Positions 33,861-44,004 of a stretch of 64,000 nt of DNA are shown one piece after another. This DNA comes from Sphingomonas anseongensis (GTDB taxonomy: Bacteria > Pseudomonadota > Alphaproteobacteria > Sphingomonadales > Sphingomonadaceae): assembly GCF_023516495.1 (NCBI RefSeq), contig NZ_JAMGBC010000001.1, forward strand, positions 186,001 to 250,000, written 5' to 3'. The first letter of the stretch is position 1. Each line of letters starts with the position of its first letter. A program made the position numbers and the translations under genes. The notes under the pieces were generated by a model, which made no database searches, had not been told where the DNA came from, and saw nothing but the letters and a program-made list of their open reading frames with translations.

Positions 33861-35849
33861 TTGCAGCCGACCCAACGCCGACTTGCCAACGCCATACGGG
33901 CGCTGGCGATGGACGCGGTGGAGGCCGCCAACAGCGGCCATCCCGGGATGCCGATGGGCATGGCCGATGCGGCGACAGCGCTGTTCACGCGCTACCTCAA
34001 GTTCGACCCGAAGGACCCGCACTGGCCCGACCGCGACAGGTTCGTGCTGTCGGCGGGGCACGGCTCGATGCTGATCTACTCCCTGCTCTACCTGACCGGC
34101 TACGCGCGGCCGACGATCGATGACATCCGCAACTTCCGCCAGCTCGGAAGTCCTTGCGCGGGTCACCCGGAGAATTTCGAGCTTCCCGGAGTGGAGGTGA
34201 CGACCGGGCCGCTTGGGCAGGGCCTCGCGATGTCGGTCGGAATGGCAATCGCCGAACGGCACCTCAACGCAATCTACGGCGACGAGCTGGTGGACCACCG
34301 CACCTATGTGATCGCCGGCGACGGCGACCTGATGGAGGGGGTCAACCACGAAGCGGTCGGGCTTGCCGGCAACCTCAAGCTCGGCCGGCTGGTTGTGCTC
34401 TGGGACGACAATCGAATCACCATCGACGGGTCGACCGACCTGTCGCGCAACGAGGACGTGATCGCCCGCTTTGCTGCCTCGGCCTGGCACACGGTCGAGT
34501 GCGACGGCCTGGACAGCGGCAAGGTATCGAAGGCCATCGACGAGGCGATCGCCGACGAGCGGCCGTCGCTGATCCGCTGCAAGACCATCATCGGCTACGG
34601 AGCGCCCAACAAGCAGGGCACCGAAGCCACTCACGGCGCGGCTCTTGGCGCCGACGAGATCGCGGCCGCCCGCAAGGAGCTCGGCTGGGATTCGCCGCCC
34701 TTCGAGATCCCCGACGACGTGCTTTCCGCCTGGCGCGAGTTCGGCAAGCGCGGGGAGGCGGAGCATCGCGAGTGGAACCGGCGGCTGTCGGCAAGCGGCA
34801 AGAACGACGAGCTGATGGCCCGAATGTCCGGCTACGCCAGTGACAGCTGGCTCAAGCCGCACCTGGACTCGCTGCTCGCCAATCCGCCCAAGGTCGCGAC
34901 CCGCAAAGCGTCTGAGATGGCGCTTGAGGCCATCAACCCGGTGGTAACCTCGACAATCGGGGGATCGGCCGACCTCACCGGATCGAACAACACCAAGACC
35001 AAGGCACTGCAGCCGCTCACCGCGGACAATTACGCCGGTCGCTACGTCTATTACGGAATTCGCGAGTTCGGCATGGCCGCGGCGATGAACGGCATGGCGC
35101 TGCACGGCGGTGTGATCCCGTACGGCGGCACGTTCCTCGTGTTCACCGACTATGCGCGTCCGGCGATCCGGCTGTCTGCGCTTCAGCGGGCGAAGGTCAT
35201 CTATGTGATGACCCACGATTCGATCGGCCTGGGCGAGGACGGACCGACCCACCAGCCGATCGAGCATCTCCAGAGCCTGCGCGCGATTCCGGGGCTTGAG
35301 GTCTACCGGCCGGCGGATGCGGTCGAGACGGCCGAATGCTGGGCGCTCGCGCTCGCCAGCGACGGCCCTTCGGTGCTGGCTCTGACCCGCCAGAACCTGC
35401 CGCCGGTGCGGACGGAGGCGATGACAGAAAACCTGTGCTCCCGCGGCGCTTATCGGCTGAAGTCAGCGAAAAACGCCCGCAAGGTGATCTTCCTTGCCAC
35501 GGGTTCCGAGGTCGAGATAGCGCTCGGCGCCGCCGAGAGGCTTGAAGCGCAGGGGGTGGGTGCCGATGTCGTGTCCATGCCCTGCACCGAGAAGTTCGAC
35601 GCGCAGGATGACGCTTACCGCGAGGACATCCTCCCGGACGTCTCCAACCGGGAGATCCTGCGGGTCTCGGTCGAGGCGGGATCGACGTTCGGCTGGGAAC
35701 GCTACACGGGCCTCCACGGGCTGAGGCTTGGTATCGACCGCTACGGCGTCTCGGCCCCGGCGCCGGACGCCTATAAATTCTTCGGGCTGACTCCGGACGC
35801 GGTCGCCGCCCGGGTCGCCGACCACATGAAGCAAAGGGAAATTCGATGA
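33861..35849 (+). CDS. tkt: Transketolase
   Basis: A 662-residue thiamine-diphosphate enzyme that transfers two-carbon ketol units in the pentose phosphate pathway. Seen: [16 protein letters not shown], the ThDP-binding [13 protein letters not shown] with [27 protein letters not shown] and [19 protein letters not shown]. The start is TTG at 33861 with GAGGAG 7 nt upstream. The stop overlaps gap (ATGA). It is first gene of the tkt-gap-MOSC-pgk-fba-thiE run, which lies divergent from the zapA region after 125 nt. Confidence 0.96.
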   Translation: MQPTQRRLANAIRALAMDAVEAANSGHPGMPMGMADAATALFTRYLKFDPKDPHWPDRDRFVLSAGHGSMLIYSLLYLTGYARPTIDDIRNFRQLGSPCAGHPENFELPGVEVTTGPLGQGLAMSVGMAIAERHLNAIYGDELVDHRTYVIAGDGDLMEGVNHEAVGLAGNLKLGRLVVLWDDNRITIDGSTDLSRNEDVIARFAASAWHTVECDGLDSGKVSKAIDEAIADERPSLIRCKTIIGYGAPNKQGTEATHGAALGADEIAAARKELGWDSPPFEIPDDVLSAWREFGKRGEAEHREWNRRLSASGKNDELMARMSGYASDSWLKPHLDSLLANPPKVATRKASEMALEAINPVVTSTIGGSADLTGSNNTKTKALQPLTADNYAGRYVYYGIREFGMAAAMNGMALHGGVIPYGGTFLVFTDYARPAIRLSALQRAKVIYVMTHDSIGLGEDGPTHQPIEHLQSLRAIPGLEVYRPADAVETAECWALALASDGPSVLALTRQNLPPVRTEAMTENLCSRGAYRLKSAKNARKVIFLATGSEVEIALGAAERLEAQGVGADVVSMPCTEKFDAQDDAYREDILPDVSNREILRVSVEAGSTFGWERYTGLHGLRLGIDRYGVSAPAPDAYKFFGLTPDAVAARVADHMKQREIR

Positions 35850-36853
35850 CGAAAGTTGCAATCAACGGATTTGGCCGGATCGGCCGCCTGGTCGCCCGCG
35901 CGATCCTCGAGCGGCCCGATTGCGGGCTCGAGCTGGTTGCGATCAACGACCTCGCCGACGCCAAGTCCAACGCCTGGCTGTTCAAGCGCGACAGCGTTCA
36001 CGGCGCCTTCCCGGGCGAGGTGACAACCAGCGGCAACGACATCGTCGTGAACGGCAAGACCATCCACGTCACCGCCGAGCGCGACCCGGCCAAGCTTCCG
36101 CACAAGGCGAACGGCGTCGACATCGCCCTGGAGTGCACCGGCTTCTTCACCGACCGAGCCGGCGGCGAGAAGCATCTGGAGGCGGGCGCGAAGCGAGTCC
36201 TGATTTCCGCACCGGCCAAGGGCGTCGACCTGACCGTTGTCTATGGCGTCAACGACGACAAGTTGACCGCTGAGCACAGGATCGTCTCCAACGCGTCCTG
36301 CACCACGAACTGCCTCGCGCCTGTCGCCAAGGTGCTGAACGACACGATCGGCATCGAGCGCGGGTTGATGACGACGATCCACGCCTACACCAACGACCAG
36401 AAGATCCTCGACCAGATCCACCCGGACCTGCGCCGCGCCCGTGCGGCGGCGATGTCGATGATCCCGACGACTACGGGCGCCGCACGCGCCGTCGGCGAAG
36501 TGCTGCCCGAACTCAAGGGCAAGCTCGACGGGTCGGCCGTCCGGGTGCCGGTTCCGGACGGAAGCCTGATCGACCTGACATTCACGCCGAAGCGCGACAC
36601 CAATGTCGAGGAAGTGAACGGCGTACTGAAGGCCGCGAGCGAGAGCGGCCGCCTGAAAGGCATATTGGTCTATTCGGACGAACCGCTGGTCTCGATCGAC
36701 ATCGTCCATACGCCGCAGAGCTCGATCGTCGACAGCCTCGAAACAGCAGTTCTAGAAGGCAAGCTCGTCCGCGTAGTCAGCTGGTATGACAATGAATGGG
36801 GCTTCTCGAACCGGATGGTCGACACCGCGGCGGCTATGGCCAAGCTCGGCTAA
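35846..36853 (+). CDS. gap: Glyceraldehyde-3-phosphate dehydrogenase, type I
   Basis: A 335-residue enzyme converting G3P, NAD+ and phosphate to 1,3-bisphosphoglycerate. The N-terminal [17 protein letters not shown] nucleotide site is followed by AINDLAD, where the Asp favours NAD+, and the catalytic [12 protein letters not shown] near residue 150. The C-terminal [15 protein letters not shown] is typical. The ATG overlaps the tkt stop, and the stop overlaps the next start (TAATG). Confidence 0.97.
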   Translation: MTKVAINGFGRIGRLVARAILERPDCGLELVAINDLADAKSNAWLFKRDSVHGAFPGEVTTSGNDIVVNGKTIHVTAERDPAKLPHKANGVDIALECTGFFTDRAGGEKHLEAGAKRVLISAPAKGVDLTVVYGVNDDKLTAEHRIVSNASCTTNCLAPVAKVLNDTIGIERGLMTTIHAYTNDQKILDQIHPDLRRARAAAMSMIPTTTGAARAVGEVLPELKGKLDGSAVRVPVPDGSLIDLTFTPKRDTNVEEVNGVLKAASESGRLKGILVYSDEPLVSIDIVHTPQSSIVDSLETAVLEGKLVRVVSWYDNEWGFSNRMVDTAAAMAKLG

Positions 36854-37311
36854 TGGCTCGGATTGCCGGCATCGCTCGTCACGATCGTCCGTTCGGGCCG
36901 GTCGAAGTGCTCGATAGCGCGCAGCTGATCGAGGGGCAGGGCGTTGCCGGCGATTTCCGTGGAACGCTGAAGGCCGGATCGGACGGACGCCGCGGCGTCG
37001 TCCTTCTGGAAGCTGCGGATTGGACTGAAGCCACGGCCGAGTGCGGCGCGGAGCTTCCGTGGTGGGAGCGTCGGGCGAACCTGCTCGTCGAAGGGCTCGA
37101 CCTTCCCCAGCAGCCCGGCGCTAAGCTTGGCATCGGCACTGGAGTGCTCGTGGAGATCACCCAGGAATGCGCGCCATGCGAGCGGATGGAGGCTCTTCAC
37201 CCGGGCCTTCGGCAGGCGCTCACACCCGACTGGCGAGCCGGTGCCCGAGCGCGTGTTTTGCGGGGCGGAAGCGTTGCCGTCGGTGACGAAATCAGGATCG
37301 AGCTTCAGTGA
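36853..37311 (+). CDS. MOSC domain protein
   Basis: A 152-residue protein resembling stand-alone MOSC domains, which are thought to carry sulfur or bind a molybdenum cofactor. Seen: the glycine/aspartate segment QGVAGDFRG, the [15 protein letters not shown] region, and the cysteine motif [13 protein letters not shown] with the presumed sulfur-carrier Cys. The role is unknown. It is tightly coupled on both sides (1-nt overlap with gap, 4-nt with pgk). Confidence 0.85.
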   Translation: MARIAGIARHDRPFGPVEVLDSAQLIEGQGVAGDFRGTLKAGSDGRRGVVLLEAADWTEATAECGAELPWWERRANLLVEGLDLPQQPGAKLGIGTGVLVEITQECAPCERMEALHPGLRQALTPDWRAGARARVLRGGSVAVGDEIRIELQ

Positions 37312-38510
37312 GGTTCAAGACCCTCGACGACCTTCCGGAGGAGCTGACCGGAAAGCGCGTGCTCGTGCGGGTGGACCTTAACGTGCCCATGGAGGGCGCG
37401 TCTGTCACCGACGACACACGGCTGAGGGCTATGCTTCCCACCGTCCTCGAGCTCAGCGACCGGGGTGCGATCGTGCTCCTGCTGTCGCACTTCGGGCGGC
37501 CGAAGGGCGAGAGCCGCCCGGACATGTCGACCGCGCAGTTGGTGATGCCGCTGCACAGGCTGGCGGGCCGGTCGGTGCGCTTCATCGAGGATTGCCAGGG
37601 TCCGGAGGCGGAACGCGCGATCCAGACCATGCTTCCCGGCAATATCGCGGTCCTGGAGAACACGCGCTTCCATTCCGGCGAGGAAAAGAACGATCCAGAG
37701 CTCGCCAAAGGCATGGCGGCGCTCGCGGACTATTACGTCAATGACGCCTTTTCCGCCGCGCACCGGGCCCATGCCTCGACCGAGGGCGTCGCTCACCTGC
37801 TTCCGGCGTTCGCCGGGCGGGCGATGGAGGCCGAGCTCAAGGCTCTCGAAAGGGCGCTCGGCAATCCGGAGCGCCCGGTCGCGGCGGTGGTCGGCGGAGC
37901 GAAGGTCTCGACGAAGCTCGCCGTGCTCGGCCACCTCGTCAGCAAGGTCGATCACCTGATCATCGGTGGCGGGATGGCGAACACCTTCCTCGCCGCGCGC
38001 GGCGTGGATATCGGCAAGTCGCTCGCCGAGCGTGATCTCGCCGGCGAGGCCGAAGACATCATGACCCGCGCGGAGGGTGCCGGCTGCACCGTCCACTTGC
38101 CGTACGACGTCGTGGTGGCGAAGGAGTTCGCTCCAAACCCGCCGAGCGTCCGCACCTGCAACGTTCACGAGGTCCAGAGCGACGAGATGATCCTCGACGT
38201 CGGGCCGGCCGCCGTCGAAGCCCTTTCGGACGTCCTCAAGACCTGCCGCACCCTGGTGTGGAATGGACCGCTCGGAGCGTTCGAGACTCCGCCGTTCGAC
38301 GAAGCGACGGTCGCCCTGGCGAAAACGGCCGCAGCGCTGACGAAGGAAGGCTCCCTCGTCTCCGTTGCCGGCGGCGGCGATACCGTCGCGGCGCTGAACC
38401 AGGCGGGAGTCGCACAGGATTTTAGTTTCGTCTCCACGGCAGGTGGAGCGTTTTTGGAGTGGATGGAAGGGCGAACGCTGCCTGGCGTCGCCGCTCTGCA
38501 GAAGGACTGA
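37308..38510 (+). CDS. pgk: Phosphoglycerate kinase
   Basis: A 400-residue monomeric kinase interconverting 1,3-bisphosphoglycerate and 3-phosphoglycerate with ATP. Seen: [63 protein letters not shown] and the terminal GGGDTVAAL. The start GTG at 37308 overlaps the MOSC stop as GTGA. Confidence 0.97.
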   Translation: MRFKTLDDLPEELTGKRVLVRVDLNVPMEGASVTDDTRLRAMLPTVLELSDRGAIVLLLSHFGRPKGESRPDMSTAQLVMPLHRLAGRSVRFIEDCQGPEAERAIQTMLPGNIAVLENTRFHSGEEKNDPELAKGMAALADYYVNDAFSAAHRAHASTEGVAHLLPAFAGRAMEAELKALERALGNPERPVAAVVGGAKVSTKLAVLGHLVSKVDHLIIGGGMANTFLAARGVDIGKSLAERDLAGEAEDIMTRAEGAGCTVHLPYDVVVAKEFAPNPPSVRTCNVHEVQSDEMILDVGPAAVEALSDVLKTCRTLVWNGPLGAFETPPFDEATVALAKTAAALTKEGSLVSVAGGGDTVAALNQAGVAQDFSFVSTAGGAFLEWMEGRTLPGVAALQKD

Positions 38511-38517
38511 GGAAGAG

Positions 38518-39417
38518 ATGAACCACGCGGAAATGATGACGAAGATCGAGCGAGGGAATGGCTTCATCGCCGCGCTCGACCAGTCGGGCGGATCGACGCC
38601 CAAGGCGCTCAAGGGCTACGGAATCGAGGAGGGCGCCTGGTCGAACGACGAGGAGATGTTCGGCCTTATCCACCAAATGCGCTCACGGATCATCAGCTCC
38701 CCCTCGTTCGGAAGCGGCAAGGTGCTCGGCGCCATCCTGTTCGAGCGGACGATGGACGGCACGATCGACGGCAAGCCCGTTCCGCAGGTGCTTATCGAAA
38801 AGGGTGTGGTTCCCTTCATCAAGATAGACAAGGGCCTGGAGGACGAAGCGAACGGCGTCCAGATGATGAAGCCGATGCCGACGCTGATCGACCTTCTGAC
38901 TCGCGCCAAGGCCCTTGGCGTGTTTGGGACCAAGGAGCGGTCGGTGATCAACCTCGCCAATCCGGAGGGGGTCACCGCGGTCGTCGAGCAGCAGTTCGAC
39001 GTCGCGCGGCAGGTGCTTTCCCAGGGGCTAGTGCCGATCATCGAGCCCGAAGTGAACATCAAGAGCGCTGAGCGCGGAGCGGCCGACCGCCTGCTCCTCG
39101 ACGCGATCCTCCACGAGCTGGAGAGCATTCCAGCCGGTCAGCGCGTGATGCTGAAGCTGTCGATTCCGGCCGAAGCCAACCTGTTCCGGCCGCTCGTCGA
39201 ACATCCCAAGGTGCTTCGCGTCGTCGCGCTGTCGGGCGGGTTCAGTCGCGCCGAAGCGTGCCGCGAGCTGGCGAAAAATCCGGGAATGATAGCGAGCTTC
39301 TCGCGGGCGCTTCTGTCCGACCTGCGTCACTCGATGAGCGACGATGAGTTCGACCGCTCGCTCGGCACCGCGATCGACGAGATTTACGAAGCCTCGACCC
39401 AGAAGGTGCCGGCCTGA
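38518..39417 (+). CDS. fda: Class I fructose-bisphosphate aldolase
   Basis: A 299-residue Schiff-base aldolase of the bacterial class I type. It begins IERGNGFIAALDQSGGSTPK and has FIKIDKGLED, VPIIEPEVNI, the Schiff-base lysine region MLKLSIPAEANLF, and ALSGGFSRAEAC. It cleaves or forms fructose 1,6-bisphosphate. The ATG at 38518 follows GAGGAAGAG, 7 nt after pgk. No metal-dependent class II aldolase is present nearby. Confidence 0.93.
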   Translation: MNHAEMMTKIERGNGFIAALDQSGGSTPKALKGYGIEEGAWSNDEEMFGLIHQMRSRIISSPSFGSGKVLGAILFERTMDGTIDGKPVPQVLIEKGVVPFIKIDKGLEDEANGVQMMKPMPTLIDLLTRAKALGVFGTKERSVINLANPEGVTAVVEQQFDVARQVLSQGLVPIIEPEVNIKSAERGAADRLLLDAILHELESIPAGQRVMLKLSIPAEANLFRPLVEHPKVLRVVALSGGFSRAEACRELAKNPGMIASFSRALLSDLRHSMSDDEFDRSLGTAIDEIYEASTQKVPA

Positions 39418-39419
39418 CG

Positions 39420-40082
39420 TTGGACGAAGTAACTCACGAATTCGCCGAGGCCTTCGTCCCGAGGGATCGGGCGCCGTGCAGGCTCTACCTTATCAGCCCG
39501 CAGGAGGTCGGCGGCCCATTTCCCGACCGGCTGAAAGCCGCGCTGGAACCGGGGCTGGCAACGGCGTTCCAGCTTCGGGTGAAGGACGTCGAGGAACACG
39601 AGCTCGCTCGCCTGGCGGAGCCGCTGCAGCGCATCTGCGCCGACGCGGAAGTTGCGTTCATCGTCAACGACAGCGCGTCCCTTGCGAAGCGGCTCGGCGC
39701 TGACGGGGTGCACCTGGGCCAGAGCGACGGCGACATCCGCGATGCGCGAGCGTTGCTCGGTCCGGCAGCGCAGATCGGCAAGACCTGTCATGACAGCCGT
39801 CACCTGGCGATGGACGCAGGTGAGGCCGGCGCCGATTATGTCGCCTTCGGCGCTTTCTACCCGACGACGACCAAGCCGTCCGACTACCGGCCTGATCCGA
39901 CGATCCTCACCTGGTGGTCGACGCTGTTCGAAATTCCGTGCGTCGCGATCGGCGGCGTCACGCCTGAAAATGGGGAGCCGCTGGTGAAGGCCGGCGCCGA
40001 CTTCCTGGCCGTTTGCCAGGCGGTGTGGTCGAAGGACGACCCGGCGGCGGCCGTCAGCGCCTTTTCGGACCTGCTCGTATAG
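39420..40082 (+). CDS. thiE: Thiamine phosphate synthase
   Basis: A 220-residue TIM-barrel enzyme joining the pyrimidine and thiazole halves of thiamine phosphate. Seen: RLYLISPQE, FQLRVKDV, FIVNDSASLAKRLGADGVHL with GQSD, IGKTCHDS, YVAFGAFYPTTTKP and AIGGVTPENGEPL, a complete ThiE set. TTG at 39420 is used as the start, 2 nt after the aldolase stop. Thiamine supply would serve the transketolase at the head of the cluster. Its stop directly abuts the convergent DUF72 stop. Confidence 0.88.
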   Translation: MDEVTHEFAEAFVPRDRAPCRLYLISPQEVGGPFPDRLKAALEPGLATAFQLRVKDVEEHELARLAEPLQRICADAEVAFIVNDSASLAKRLGADGVHLGQSDGDIRDARALLGPAAQIGKTCHDSRHLAMDAGEAGADYVAFGAFYPTTTKPSDYRPDPTILTWWSTLFEIPCVAIGGVTPENGEPLVKAGADFLAVCQAVWSKDDPAAAVSAFSDLLV

Positions 40083-40841
40083 TCAGCGATTGAGCTGCCC
40101 AACCATCGACTTGAGGGTCTGCGCATCGTCGATCGCGTGGCCCATGATGTCGTTGTTGAAATAGCACCAGCAGGAGCGGCCAGACCGCGCCTGTTCCACC
40201 AGCCATTCCGCCCAGGTCATCAGCCGTTCGTCCGAATAGCGACCCCAATATTTGCCGGCGCCGCCGTGGAAGCGGACATAGACAGCCGGCCCCACCTCCA
40301 GCCTTTCCGTCACCGATCCGCGCATGTCATGCAGGCAAAGGCTGACGCGATGGCGCTCGAGCAGCGCGAAAGTCTCGTCGACGTACCAGCTCTTGTGCCT
40401 GAACTCGAAGACGTTGGTGACGTCGGACGGCAGCAGCCGAAGGAAGGACTCGAGCCGCTCGAGGTCGATCTTGAGGCTCGGTGGCAGCTGGTAGAGCATT
40501 GGCCCAAGCCGGTCGCCGAGATGCCGGGTCGCGGTCATCATGCGCTCCATCGGCTCCTCGCAATCAAGAAGCTTCTTGGCCTGGGTGATGAAGCGGTTCG
40601 CCTTGATCGCGTAACAGAAGCCCGGCGGCGCCTGGTTGCGCCATTTCTCGAACGTGGTCGCCTTGGGCAGGTGATAGAAGCTGCTGTTGATTTCGACCGT
40701 GTCGAAATGCTCGGCGTAGAAGGCGAACCAGCGTGTCTGCGCCAGGCCCTTGGGATAGAAGAGCTCGCGCCAGTGCTTGTACTGCCAGCCCGAGCAGCCG
40801 ATTCGGATTTGCGCGGGTACGGAAACTACATTGGCCTCCAT
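40083..40841 (-). CDS. DUF72 family protein
   Basis: A 252-residue TIM-barrel-like protein of the YecE/DUF72 family. Seen: IRIGCSGWQYKHWRELFYP, VEINSSFYHLPKATTFEKW, FCYAIKANRFITQAKKL, LYQLPPSL, FEFRHKSWYVDE and YVRFHGGAGKYWGRY. No enzymatic function is established for the family. It is divergent from the M23 peptidase gene. Confidence 0.92.
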   Translation of the reverse strand: MEANVVSVPAQIRIGCSGWQYKHWRELFYPKGLAQTRWFAFYAEHFDTVEINSSFYHLPKATTFEKWRNQAPPGFCYAIKANRFITQAKKLLDCEEPMERMMTATRHLGDRLGPMLYQLPPSLKIDLERLESFLRLLPSDVTNVFEFRHKSWYVDETFALLERHRVSLCLHDMRGSVTERLEVGPAVYVRFHGGAGKYWGRYSDERLMTWAEWLVEQARSGRSCWCYFNNDIMGHAIDDAQTLKSMVGQLNR

Positions 40842-40883
40842 CGTTCCACAGCGACAACGGTGTGAACGAGGAAGGAGTTGCGC

Positions 40884-41555
40884 GTGCCTCTAAGCGATGC
40901 CCGAGCGCATGATCGCCCGCCTCGCGGGGCGCGGGCTCTCACCATTCTGTCGACGGCGGTGATCACCGCGATCCTGACGAGTGCCTTTTGGATCTTCACC
41001 TTCAAGATCTTCAACGCTCCCAACGAGCTCCAGCCGGCAGGGAAGATGGCCGAGGTGTCGGCTCCCGGTCAGCCGCCGGTGGCGATCGCCGAAGGGTTGG
41101 TCGTCGGGCCTGCGGGGCTGGCCATTCCGGTCCAGGGCGTGAAGCAGGGCGATCTCATCGACACCTTCACCCAGGCCCGCGCCGGCGGCCGGGTCCATGA
41201 CGCGATCGACATCATGGCCGCGGAAGGGACTCCGGTCATCGCGGCCGCCGACGGGACGATAGAGAAACTCTTCTTCAGCGACGGCGGCGGCGGAATCACC
41301 ATCTACGAGCGCTCGAACGACGGAAAGTGGACTTATTATTACGCGCACCTGCAGGGCTACGCGCCGGGCCTCGCCGAAGGGCAGCGAGTCCGGCAGGGCC
41401 AGGTGATCGGGCGCGTCGGCCACACGGGCAACGCCAATGCCGCCGGCCCGCACCTCCACTTCGCAATCAACCGGATGGAGGCGGGGCAGAAGTGGTACAA
41501 TGGCGAGCCGATCAACCCCTACCCGCTGCTTGCCGGGAAATCGGTCAGCGGCTAG
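40884..41555 (+). CDS. M23 family metallopeptidase
   Basis: A 223-residue envelope endopeptidase. An N-terminal membrane helix ([20 protein letters not shown]) precedes an LytM domain with zinc ligands in [17 protein letters not shown] and [18 protein letters not shown] and [10 protein letters not shown] are also typical. It probably cuts peptide cross-links or regulates amidases. GTG at 40884 is preferred, with AAGGAG 6 nt upstream; a TTG at 40878 abuts the ribosome site. Confidence 0.9.
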   Translation: MPLSDARAHDRPPRGARALTILSTAVITAILTSAFWIFTFKIFNAPNELQPAGKMAEVSAPGQPPVAIAEGLVVGPAGLAIPVQGVKQGDLIDTFTQARAGGRVHDAIDIMAAEGTPVIAAADGTIEKLFFSDGGGGITIYERSNDGKWTYYYAHLQGYAPGLAEGQRVRQGQVIGRVGHTGNANAAGPHLHFAINRMEAGQKWYNGEPINPYPLLAGKSVSG

Positions 41556-41595
41556 AGGCCGCGCCAATCCCAATTCCAGCACGAGCAGGCGATCC

Positions 41596-42165
41596 ATGAA
41601 GATCAGCGGCGTGGACATCCGTCCCGGCAACATCATCGAATATGAAGGCGGCATCTGGCGCGCTGTGAAAATCCAGCACACGCAGCCGGGCAAGGGCGGC
41701 GCCTATATGCAGGTCGAGATGAAGAACCTCATCGACGGCCGGAAGACCAACGTCCGCTTCCGCAGCGCGGAGACGGTCGAGCGGGTCCGGCTCGACACCA
41801 AGGACTTCCAATATCTCTACCACGACGGCGACATGCTCGTTTTCATGGACAAGGATACGTACGAGCAGGTGTCGTTGCCCGAGGATTTGATCGGCGAGCC
41901 GGCGGCCTTCCTCCAGGACGGGATGGACGTGGTGATGGAGCTCTACAACGAGCGGCCGATCAGCGTTCAGCTTCCCGACCAGATCGAAGCGACGATCGTA
42001 GAGGCCGACGCCGTGGTGAAGGGCCAGACGGCGAGCTCCAGCTACAAGCCAGCGGTGCTCGACAACGGCGTCCGGGTAATGGTGCCGCCCCACATTTCGA
42101 GCGGAACGCGCATCGTCGTCGACACCTACAGCCGCGAATATGTGAAACGCGCGGACCAAGCCTGA
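41596..42165 (+). CDS. efp: Elongation factor P
   Basis: A 189-residue factor that rescues ribosomes stalled at proline runs. It begins [18 protein letters not shown], with the modifiable loop [17 protein letters not shown] carrying the conserved lysine, and ends with [20 protein letters not shown]. The lysine implies the usual lysine-type modification; no epmA/B gene lies nearby. The ATG is at 41596. Confidence 0.97.
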   Translation: MKISGVDIRPGNIIEYEGGIWRAVKIQHTQPGKGGAYMQVEMKNLIDGRKTNVRFRSAETVERVRLDTKDFQYLYHDGDMLVFMDKDTYEQVSLPEDLIGEPAAFLQDGMDVVMELYNERPISVQLPDQIEATIVEADAVVKGQTASSSYKPAVLDNGVRVMVPPHISSGTRIVVDTYSREYVKRADQA

Positions 42166-42169
42166 TCGG

Positions 42170-42985
42170 ATGGTTTCCCACTCCGGCCTCATCACCGTCA
42201 TGCAGCGCGCCGTCCGCAAGGCGGCGCCGAGGCTGAGGCGCGATTTCGGCGAGGTCGAGCAGCTCCAGGTCAGCCGAAAGGGCCCGGCCGACTTCGTGTC
42301 GATGGCCGACAAGCGCGCCGAGCAGACGATCGTCGACGAGCTCCGGAACGCCCGCCCCGACTGGGGCATGCTTCTGGAGGAAGGCGGAGAGGTCGCCGGC
42401 AATCCCAACAAGCCGCGCTGGATCGTCGATCCGCTCGATGGGACCACCAACTTCCTTCACGGAATCCCGCATTTCGCGATTTCGATCGCGGTCGAGGAGA
42501 AACGGCCCGACGGTCGCGGGGAGATCACCCATGCGATGGTCTACCAGCCGCTGAACGACGAGGAGTTCTGGGCGGAAAAGGGCAGGGGCGCCTGGCTCCA
42601 GGACCGGAGGCTCCGAGTCTCGGCTCGCCGTGACATGTCGGAATCGGTGATGGCGACCGGAATCCCCCACTGTGGACGCGGCGAATCGGAAAGCTGGGCA
42701 AAGATCTACGCAGCGATCGGACCGCAGGTCTCGGGAGTCCGCCGCTTTGGCTCGGCGGCCCTCGACCTGGCCTGGGTCGCGGCCGGCCGTTTCGACGGCT
42801 TCTGGGAGGACGATCTCGACATTTGGGACACCGCGGCGGGCATTCTGCTGGTCAAGGAAGCGGGCGGGTTCGTCACCGATTATCGGGGCTCCGACCGGTC
42901 GTTCGAGCGGCGCGAATATGTCGCCGCGGCGAGCTCCATCCACAGCAAGCTTCAGAAGCTCGTCGCCGGAGCGGTGAGAAGCTGA
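42170..42985 (+). CDS. suhB: Inositol-1-monophosphatase family protein
   Basis: A 271-residue Mg-dependent phosphatase (SuhB type). Metal-binding motifs are WIVDPLDGTTNFLHGIPHFA and DIWDTAAGILLVKEAGG, with LLEEGGE for the first metal ligand. LRRDFGEVEQLQVSRKGPADFV matches the SuhB N-terminus. It may dephosphorylate inositol phosphate or act in rRNA antitermination as SuhB does in E. coli; substrate use is not proven. It is 4 nt downstream of efp. Confidence 0.9.
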   Translation: MVSHSGLITVMQRAVRKAAPRLRRDFGEVEQLQVSRKGPADFVSMADKRAEQTIVDELRNARPDWGMLLEEGGEVAGNPNKPRWIVDPLDGTTNFLHGIPHFAISIAVEEKRPDGRGEITHAMVYQPLNDEEFWAEKGRGAWLQDRRLRVSARRDMSESVMATGIPHCGRGESESWAKIYAAIGPQVSGVRRFGSAALDLAWVAAGRFDGFWEDDLDIWDTAAGILLVKEAGGFVTDYRGSDRSFERREYVAAASSIHSKLQKLVAGAVRS

Positions 42986-43054
42986 CCCAAACGGTTGCGG
43001 GCGGCAACTCGCTGCCCTAAAGCGCCGCCAAGTTTTCGACCCCTGGAGTTCCCC

Positions 43055-43432
43055 TTGGCAAGCGTTGCCTTCGGCTACCTGCCCATTCTGCTGTTCCTGA
43101 TCGTAGCGCTCGGGCTCTCCGCGGCGTTCGTCGTGCTGCCCATGATCGTGGCGCGGTTCACCGGGGCTCACCAGCCGGATCCGCAGAAGCTTTCGGAATA
43201 TGAGTGCGGCTTTCCCGCGTTCGAGGACAGCCGGGCGCAGTTCGACGTCCGCTTCTACCTGATCGCGATCCTGTTCATCGTCTTCGACCTCGAAGCCGCG
43301 TTCCTGTTCCCCTGGGCGGTGTCGCTCGGCGTGACCAAGCTAGTCGGCTGGATCGCGATGATGATTTTTCTCGCCGAGCTCGGCCTTGGCCTTGCCTACG
43401 CGTGGAAGAAGGGTGCGCTCGAATGGGAGTGA
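43055..43432 (+). CDS. nuoA: NADH-quinone oxidoreductase subunit A
   Basis: A 125-residue membrane subunit with three helices. The conserved cytosolic loop [20 protein letters not shown] carries the Cys of the quinone-channel region; [13 protein letters not shown] follows. TTG at 43055 is the start, with GGAG 6 nt upstream and the family N-terminus [12 protein letters not shown]. It is the first gene of nuoA-N and overlaps nuoB by 10 nt. Confidence 0.95.
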   Translation: MASVAFGYLPILLFLIVALGLSAAFVVLPMIVARFTGAHQPDPQKLSEYECGFPAFEDSRAQFDVRFYLIAILFIVFDLEAAFLFPWAVSLGVTKLVGWIAMMIFLAELGLGLAYAWKKGALEWE

Positions 43433-44004
43433 TGCTCAGCCCGGGCGAAGACCCGAACCCGACCGAGGAAGAGCTTGCCCGGGCGGCCGGTCTCGTCCCC
43501 GGCGACGTCGACATGAAGCAGTTCGAGGAGATGAGGAGCGAGCTCGACAGCAAGGGCTTCCTCGTCGCCAGCACCGAAGACCTGTTCACCTGGGCGCGCA
43601 CCGGGTCCTTGTGGTGGATGACCTTCGGCCTGGCGTGTTGCGCAGTGGAGATGATCCACGTGAACATGCCGCGCTACGACCTTGAAAGGTTCGGCGTCGC
43701 CCCTCGCGCTTCGCCTCGCCAGTCGGATGTGATGATCGTGGCTGGGACCCTCTGCAACAAGATGGCTCCCGCCCTTCGCCGGGTCTACGACCAGATGAGC
43801 GAGCCGCGCTACGTGATCTCGATGGGCAGCTGCGCCAACGGCGGCGGCTATTATCACTACAGCTATTCGGTGGTTCGCGGCTGCGACCGGATCGTGCCGG
43901 TGGACATCTACGTCCCGGGCTGTCCGCCGACAGCCGAGGCGCTTCTCTACGGAATCCTCCAGCTCCAGCGGAAGATCCGCCGCGAAGGGACGATCGAGCG
44001 CTGA
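43423..44004 (+). CDS. nuoB: NADH-quinone oxidoreductase subunit B
   Basis: A 193-residue peripheral subunit carrying the terminal 4Fe-4S cluster N2, next to the quinone site. The cluster ligands are the tandem cysteines in [26 protein letters not shown] and [11 protein letters not shown]. ATGs at 43423 and 43432 are both possible; 43432 overlaps the nuoA stop as TGATG. Confidence 0.96.
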   Translation: MGVMLSPGEDPNPTEEELARAAGLVPGDVDMKQFEEMRSELDSKGFLVASTEDLFTWARTGSLWWMTFGLACCAVEMIHVNMPRYDLERFGVAPRASPRQSDVMIVAGTLCNKMAPALRRVYDQMSEPRYVISMGSCANGGGYYHYSYSVVRGCDRIVPVDIYVPGCPPTAEALLYGILQLQRKIRREGTIER

